34,795 nt of DNA from GAS188 sp035949255 (GTDB taxonomy: Bacteria; Pseudomonadota; Alphaproteobacteria; Rhizobiales; Beijerinckiaceae), in NCBI GenBank assembly GCA_035949255.1, contig DASZIL010000093.1:1-34795 (forward strand). The letters are read 5' to 3'. Below are positions 31,296 to 34,795 of the stretch, piece after piece; position 1 is the stretch's first letter; every line of letters begins with the position of its first letter. The position numbers were made by a program, and so were the translations under genes. Under the pieces are notes generated by a model. That model had not been told where the DNA came from. It searched no databases and was given only the letters and a program-made list of their open reading frames with translations.

Positions 31296-34200
31296 ATGGC
31301 CGGTTCCAATTCCACAGCAGGGGGGCGCGCCACCGAAGCTGGGATGTCGTTCCAAGCCATGGTGGGCACCTGGCTTGCCGCGCAACTCGTCACGGATATG
31401 CCTGTTGGTGCGCGCTTCGGTCTACGCGCCGATCTGCGACCGGTTGAGCTCCAGTTCGAGACTGGAGACGCTCTCGACGACGCCGTGCTGCGTTTGGCTG
31501 ATGGAGGCGCGATCTATTTCCAATGCAAGACGCGGCCTTCTTTGGAGCGAGGGTCAGACTCGGCGCTGGCGAAGACAATTGTGCAGCTTGTCCGGTTCGC
31601 CGCAGAGCAAAGATCAAAAAATCCCGCCATAGACCCGACGCGCATCGCCGCGGTGCTCGCAATTGCAGACAACGCTCCTCGATCTATTGATGCGCTCGAT
31701 GAGGCCTGTCGGAATTTCGACCGAGGGGAAACGTGGCCTGCGGTTGTCGCGAGGGTCTCCGTTGCACAGAAGGACGCACTCGCGATTTTCAGGGATCACG
31801 TGGCTCGCTCGTGGAAGGGCGAGTTCGGTTCGGATCCAAGCGAGGATGACCTGGTTGATCTCGCGAGGCTTTTCCGAATCCGTCGATTTGGTGCTGACGC
31901 TGCTAGCGCCGACTGGCGGGAAGCCACATCTCTAGTCGGTTCACGGCTCTATGCGGGGGCAGACCAAGGGGGAGCGCCGACCTCAGCGCTGCTTGAAATC
32001 GTCAGGCAGCTTATTCGCAGCGGGGCCGCTGCGGATCGAAATGGCCTGGCCCGTGCGCTTCGATCTGCCGGCTATCCCGATAGGCGGGCGCCCGGGTTCG
32101 ACCCGGACATTGACGCTCTTCGCCGCTACACGAGCGACGAATGCGAGCGGCTCGCTCGCCACACGCGACTAGAGGCGGATCGCCGGGTTCCGCTTGCCCG
32201 CGAATGTCTACCGGCGCTCAAAGCCGCCATCGACGGCGGAAGCCTTCTCGTCATCGGCGAGCCCGGAGCGGGAAAGACTGGGGTTCTTGTGGCTCTGGCG
32301 CAGGAATTTCTGACGCAGACGGCCCCATTTATTTTTCTGTCCGTAGATAGGTTGGCCGGTATCACCAAGATCGCGGATTTGAAGGGCGAACTCGGTCTTA
32401 CGCACGATTTCCTCGATGTCCTTGAGGCTTGGCCGGGCGGCGAGCCCGGGGTCATCATAATCGATGCTCTCGACGCCTCGCGCGGCGGTCCATCAGAGGC
32501 AGCGTTCGCATCGTTGATCGAACTCGCGCTGCCAAGGCTCGGTGAGAGATGGTCGATCGTTGCGTCTATCCGAACCTTCGATCTGCTGAATGGCCGTCGC
32601 TTCCGCGAAGCCATGCAGGGGGCTCCGCCGAACCCGGCATATGCCGAGCAGAGGCTAGGCCAGGCGCGTCACTTCCTGATCAAAGCTCTGTCGCCGGGTG
32701 AACTGAGTGAAATCGCAAGCCAAGCGCCGCAACTCGGCGATCTGATCGAGACTGCGCCGCCGAAACTAAAGCTGCTGCTGACGAATATCTTCAACCTTTC
32801 GCTCGCTGCCGACCTAATCAAAGGTGGCGTCACGTCCCAGGCGATTCGGACGGTCGCCACTCAATCGGAGCTCATCGATCGATACGAGGACGAACGGCTG
32901 CCCACGCAGCCGCTAAAGCGTGCTGCATCGGCAGCGATCGCTGCCATGGTCGGAAGTCGTCGCCTGACGGTTCCGCGGATCGCTGTGCAGCACGATGCCC
33001 TCGACGGCGTTCTTCAATCGGGCATGCTCGTGCCTGCTGGGGATTTGGTGGCGTTTGCTCACCACGTTCTCTTCGATCACGTTGCTGGTCGCTACTATCT
33101 CGCATGGAGCGAGACTGATCGCCTCCTGGGACAGGTTTCCGACGATCCCAGAGTGGGGTTACTGCTCGGACCCGCGTTGCGTTTTGCGATGGAGCGCATC
33201 TGGCAGCTAGACGATGCAGCGAAATCTCAATCTTGGAAGCTGCTCAACAGCATCACGTCATCGCAGATTGTGGATCCCGTGGTTGCGAGTGTGGCCCCTC
33301 GGACGATCGCAGAACGTGTCGAAAGCGAAGCCGACGTAGCCGGATTATTGGCAATCATCACAAGCGCAACGGACCGCCCGTCGGCCGGTGCGATGGTCTC
33401 GCGGTTGGCGCGCTTCGTCGGAATGACCTTTACCGACAGAACTGTTCAGCCGGCCACCGGAAAGGCGTGGTCGAGGGTTGCCGAGACGGTGGCCAGCTTG
33501 GGCGATCGTAGTTTTGCCGATGCAGCGCGTTTTCTTCTTTGGTCGCTGTATGAACGGGCCGATTTCAGTGATGCAGCCTTTGTTACGAGATTCGGTTTGG
33601 CTTCTCGCGCGCTCCTCAAGCTAGCATGGTCGCTCGATCCCTACTTGTCCCTAATCACGATTGCCGGAATCCGCTGCGTCGCAAAGAGCTACGGCTCGGA
33701 CCCTCAAGCCTCCCGGCTCCTTCTTCAGCAGATCTTTGATGAGCCGCACTTCACCGAGCACGCGCACAGCGAGGCGCCGTGGCTCGCCGAGGGCGTGCCC
33801 AACATCATTCCGTACGACGCGGACTTCGTGGCGACAATCTATTCGACGTTGTTTGGGAGATCCGCTCCACAAGATGGAAAGAGTTGGCTCGGAGGGCAGC
33901 CCAGCCGGATCATGCCGCTTTCGACAAATCGGAAGCAGGAATACGAGCACGCATACTGGCATTTGAATCGAACGCTGCGGGCATTCCTTAACGCTGCGCC
34001 AAAGGCCGGCGTCGCTGCCGTGATCGGCGCCGCCAAAGGCATGGCGCAAGACAAGAGTCGGAGCGAAACCCCGCTCACAGTTCTTGAAGTCGATGTCGAT
34101 GGAAGCACCGTCCGCGTCATCGACGAGATGCTTTCGCTCCAAGACTGGCGACGAGGCAGCCGCCGGACGGGATCGGCCGAGGACGACGTCCTAACCACTT

Positions 34201-34781
34201 TCGTCGATTTCCTCGAGAAAGCCGATGCTGAGACGTTTCGCGGCGCCGTTGACATTGCCGCGGTCGGTGAGGCCGGAGCTGCTATTTGGGCCCGCCTCCT
34301 GCGGATCGGCTCCGAACGTGCAGGTGTGGCCGACGATCTGCTTTGGCCTATAGCTGCGACGCCGACGTTCGCCAGCATCCGAGGACTCGCCAGGGATGCT
34401 GTCATCTACCTCGGTGCGACCTATGCTCTACGCTCACCCCATGAGCGTGAGAAATTTGAGGCGGCGGCGCTTCAACCGCATCTACTGGAGGATTCACCAG
34501 CAGGGAGATGGTGGCGGTCGCTGCTGTCGCGGCTGCTTTCGCTGGTCCCAGAAGATGCGTTGATCACCACGGAGATGAAGCAATTTCGCGCGGGGTTGGC
34601 CACCGAGAACTTGCTTCGTGGCAATCCAGCTTTCGTTTCAATCGAGACGCGTTGCTGCGGCCCCGAAGGCGGCGACAATCACGACCCTGCGGACCTTCAA
34701 AAGTCCGGTGAAGTGGGCGCCGTCATACGCAAAGGTGCGGTTGATGCGGACGATCTGGTCGATCCAAGCTTTCAGGGCTGA
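31296..34781 (+). CDS. Large putative defence protein: N-terminal Cap4/DUF4297-like nuclease, STAND-like P-loop NTPase, long C-terminal helical region
   Basis: This is a 1161-aa protein. The N-terminal ~200 residues begin with a conserved helix (E14, TEAGMSFQAMVGTWLAAQL), then D61/D62 in GDALDDAVLRLADGG, and Q76-x-K78 in IYFQCKTR. This E...D...QxK spacing matches PD-(D/E)xK nucleases of the DUF4297/Cap4 type, which cut double-stranded DNA. The NTPase core has Walker A GEPGAGKT at 321-328 and Walker B VIIIDALD at 386-393, followed by an arginine-bearing IVASIRTFDLL. Residues ~450-1110 are helical, suited to sensing a phage protein as in Avs/STAND systems. The start lies 7 nt after the GNAT stop. 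The last ~40 residues (from about SIETRCC) read antisense through an azoreductase remnant, so the native C-terminus may be altered. Confidence 0.75.
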   Translation: MAGSNSTAGGRATEAGMSFQAMVGTWLAAQLVTDMPVGARFGLRADLRPVELQFETGDALDDAVLRLADGGAIYFQCKTRPSLERGSDSALAKTIVQLVRFAAEQRSKNPAIDPTRIAAVLAIADNAPRSIDALDEACRNFDRGETWPAVVARVSVAQKDALAIFRDHVARSWKGEFGSDPSEDDLVDLARLFRIRRFGADAASADWREATSLVGSRLYAGADQGGAPTSALLEIVRQLIRSGAAADRNGLARALRSAGYPDRRAPGFDPDIDALRRYTSDECERLARHTRLEADRRVPLARECLPALKAAIDGGSLLVIGEPGAGKTGVLVALAQEFLTQTAPFIFLSVDRLAGITKIADLKGELGLTHDFLDVLEAWPGGEPGVIIIDALDASRGGPSEAAFASLIELALPRLGERWSIVASIRTFDLLNGRRFREAMQGAPPNPAYAEQRLGQARHFLIKALSPGELSEIASQAPQLGDLIETAPPKLKLLLTNIFNLSLAADLIKGGVTSQAIRTVATQSELIDRYEDERLPTQPLKRAASAAIAAMVGSRRLTVPRIAVQHDALDGVLQSGMLVPAGDLVAFAHHVLFDHVAGRYYLAWSETDRLLGQVSDDPRVGLLLGPALRFAMERIWQLDDAAKSQSWKLLNSITSSQIVDPVVASVAPRTIAERVESEADVAGLLAIITSATDRPSAGAMVSRLARFVGMTFTDRTVQPATGKAWSRVAETVASLGDRSFADAARFLLWSLYERADFSDAAFVTRFGLASRALLKLAWSLDPYLSLITIAGIRCVAKSYGSDPQASRLLLQQIFDEPHFTEHAHSEAPWLAEGVPNIIPYDADFVATIYSTLFGRSAPQDGKSWLGGQPSRIMPLSTNRKQEYEHAYWHLNRTLRAFLNAAPKAGVAAVIGAAKGMAQDKSRSETPLTVLEVDVDGSTVRVIDEMLSLQDWRRGSRRTGSAEDDVLTTFVDFLEKADAETFRGAVDIAAVGEAGAAIWARLLRIGSERAGVADDLLWPIAATPTFASIRGLARDAVIYLGATYALRSPHEREKFEAAALQPHLLEDSPAGRWWRSLLSRLLSLVPEDALITTEMKQFRAGLATENLLRGNPAFVSIETRCCGPEGGDNHDPADLQKSGEVGAVIRKGAVDADDLVDPSFQG

Positions 34782-34795
34782 TGGAATCGAGAAGT
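34638..34795 (-). pseudogene. Truncated FMN-dependent azoreductase / NAD(P)H-quinone oxidoreductase gene (5' end outside window)
   Basis: Reading leftward from the window edge, the reverse strand encodes 51 residues: FSIPSALKAWIDQIVRINRT, a short FAY-type segment, then TGLLKVRRVVIVAAFGAA. This is the conserved region of AzoR/flavodoxin-fold quinone reductases (IPS-x-LKAWID, then a GLL-x-xK-x-V strand). The frame then ends in TGA at 34638-34640, about 70 codons short of the usual end, and no continuation is seen in other frames. So the gene lost its 3' end here. It lies wholly within the end of the large defence gene on the opposite strand. Confidence 0.7.

Overview
The window is GC-rich chromosomal DNA, probably from an alphaproteobacterium of the Hyphomicrobiales (Rhizobiales). 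The evidence is the codon bias, the gene content, intergenic palindromes of the AGAGCATGATC...GATCATGCTCT type, the 'cgtcatg(a/g)ccggg...cccgg(t/c)cat' repeats, and a CtrA-like TTAA-N7-TCAAC site. I saw no rRNA, tRNA, CRISPR array or intact transposase.

Bases 1-5500 look like the end of a surface-polysaccharide locus. Forward genes with 4-bp stop/start overlaps encode a methyltransferase end, a second methyltransferase with a +1 frameshift, a NeuD-like left-handed beta-helix acyltransferase and a beta-propeller glycosidase-like protein. They converge on a reverse pair: a zinc-ribbon methyltransferase and a four-helix EamA/SMR-type membrane protein. Next come a decayed gene remnant, a WbqC-family gene and a second truncated remnant.

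Bases 5850-20000 are metabolic. They hold an orphan, divergent 2-oxoglutarate dehydrogenase E1 (SucA-like) gene, an SDR plus 3-hydroxyacyl-CoA/gulonate-type dehydrogenase pair, an MFS exporter, and an alkylation-repair pair (Ada plus an Oxygenase-NA-type 2OG/Fe(II) enzyme) that overlaps by one base. An aromatic-acid-like module follows: FAD monooxygenase, 2-oxohept-3-ene-1,7-dioate-type hydratase, FAH hydrolase, nitroreductase and flavin reductase. A CitE-like CoA-ester lyase runs in the opposite direction.

Bases 20000-30050 hold a coiled-coil protein behind a possible CtrA site, a YjbQ protein, a TrpXYZ-type ABC importer (binding protein, ATPase, permease), a DapB-like reductase coupled to an ALDH7-type aldehyde dehydrogenase, a DAO-family FAD oxidoreductase, and guaA.

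Bases 30050-34795 look like an accessory island next to the 3' end of guaA, a known integration hotspot. After about 420 bp of non-coding DNA lies one compact operon: a ribbon-helix-helix antitoxin, a GNAT toxin (TacAT-like), and 7 bases later a 1161-residue protein. That protein has an N-terminal Cap4/DUF4297-like nuclease signature, a P-loop NTPase core and a long helical C-terminus, resembling STAND-type anti-phage proteins. Its last ~40 codons run antisense across a truncated azoreductase gene, marking a recombination junction. This toxin-antitoxin plus nuclease-NTPase operon is the best candidate for an undescribed system in the window.
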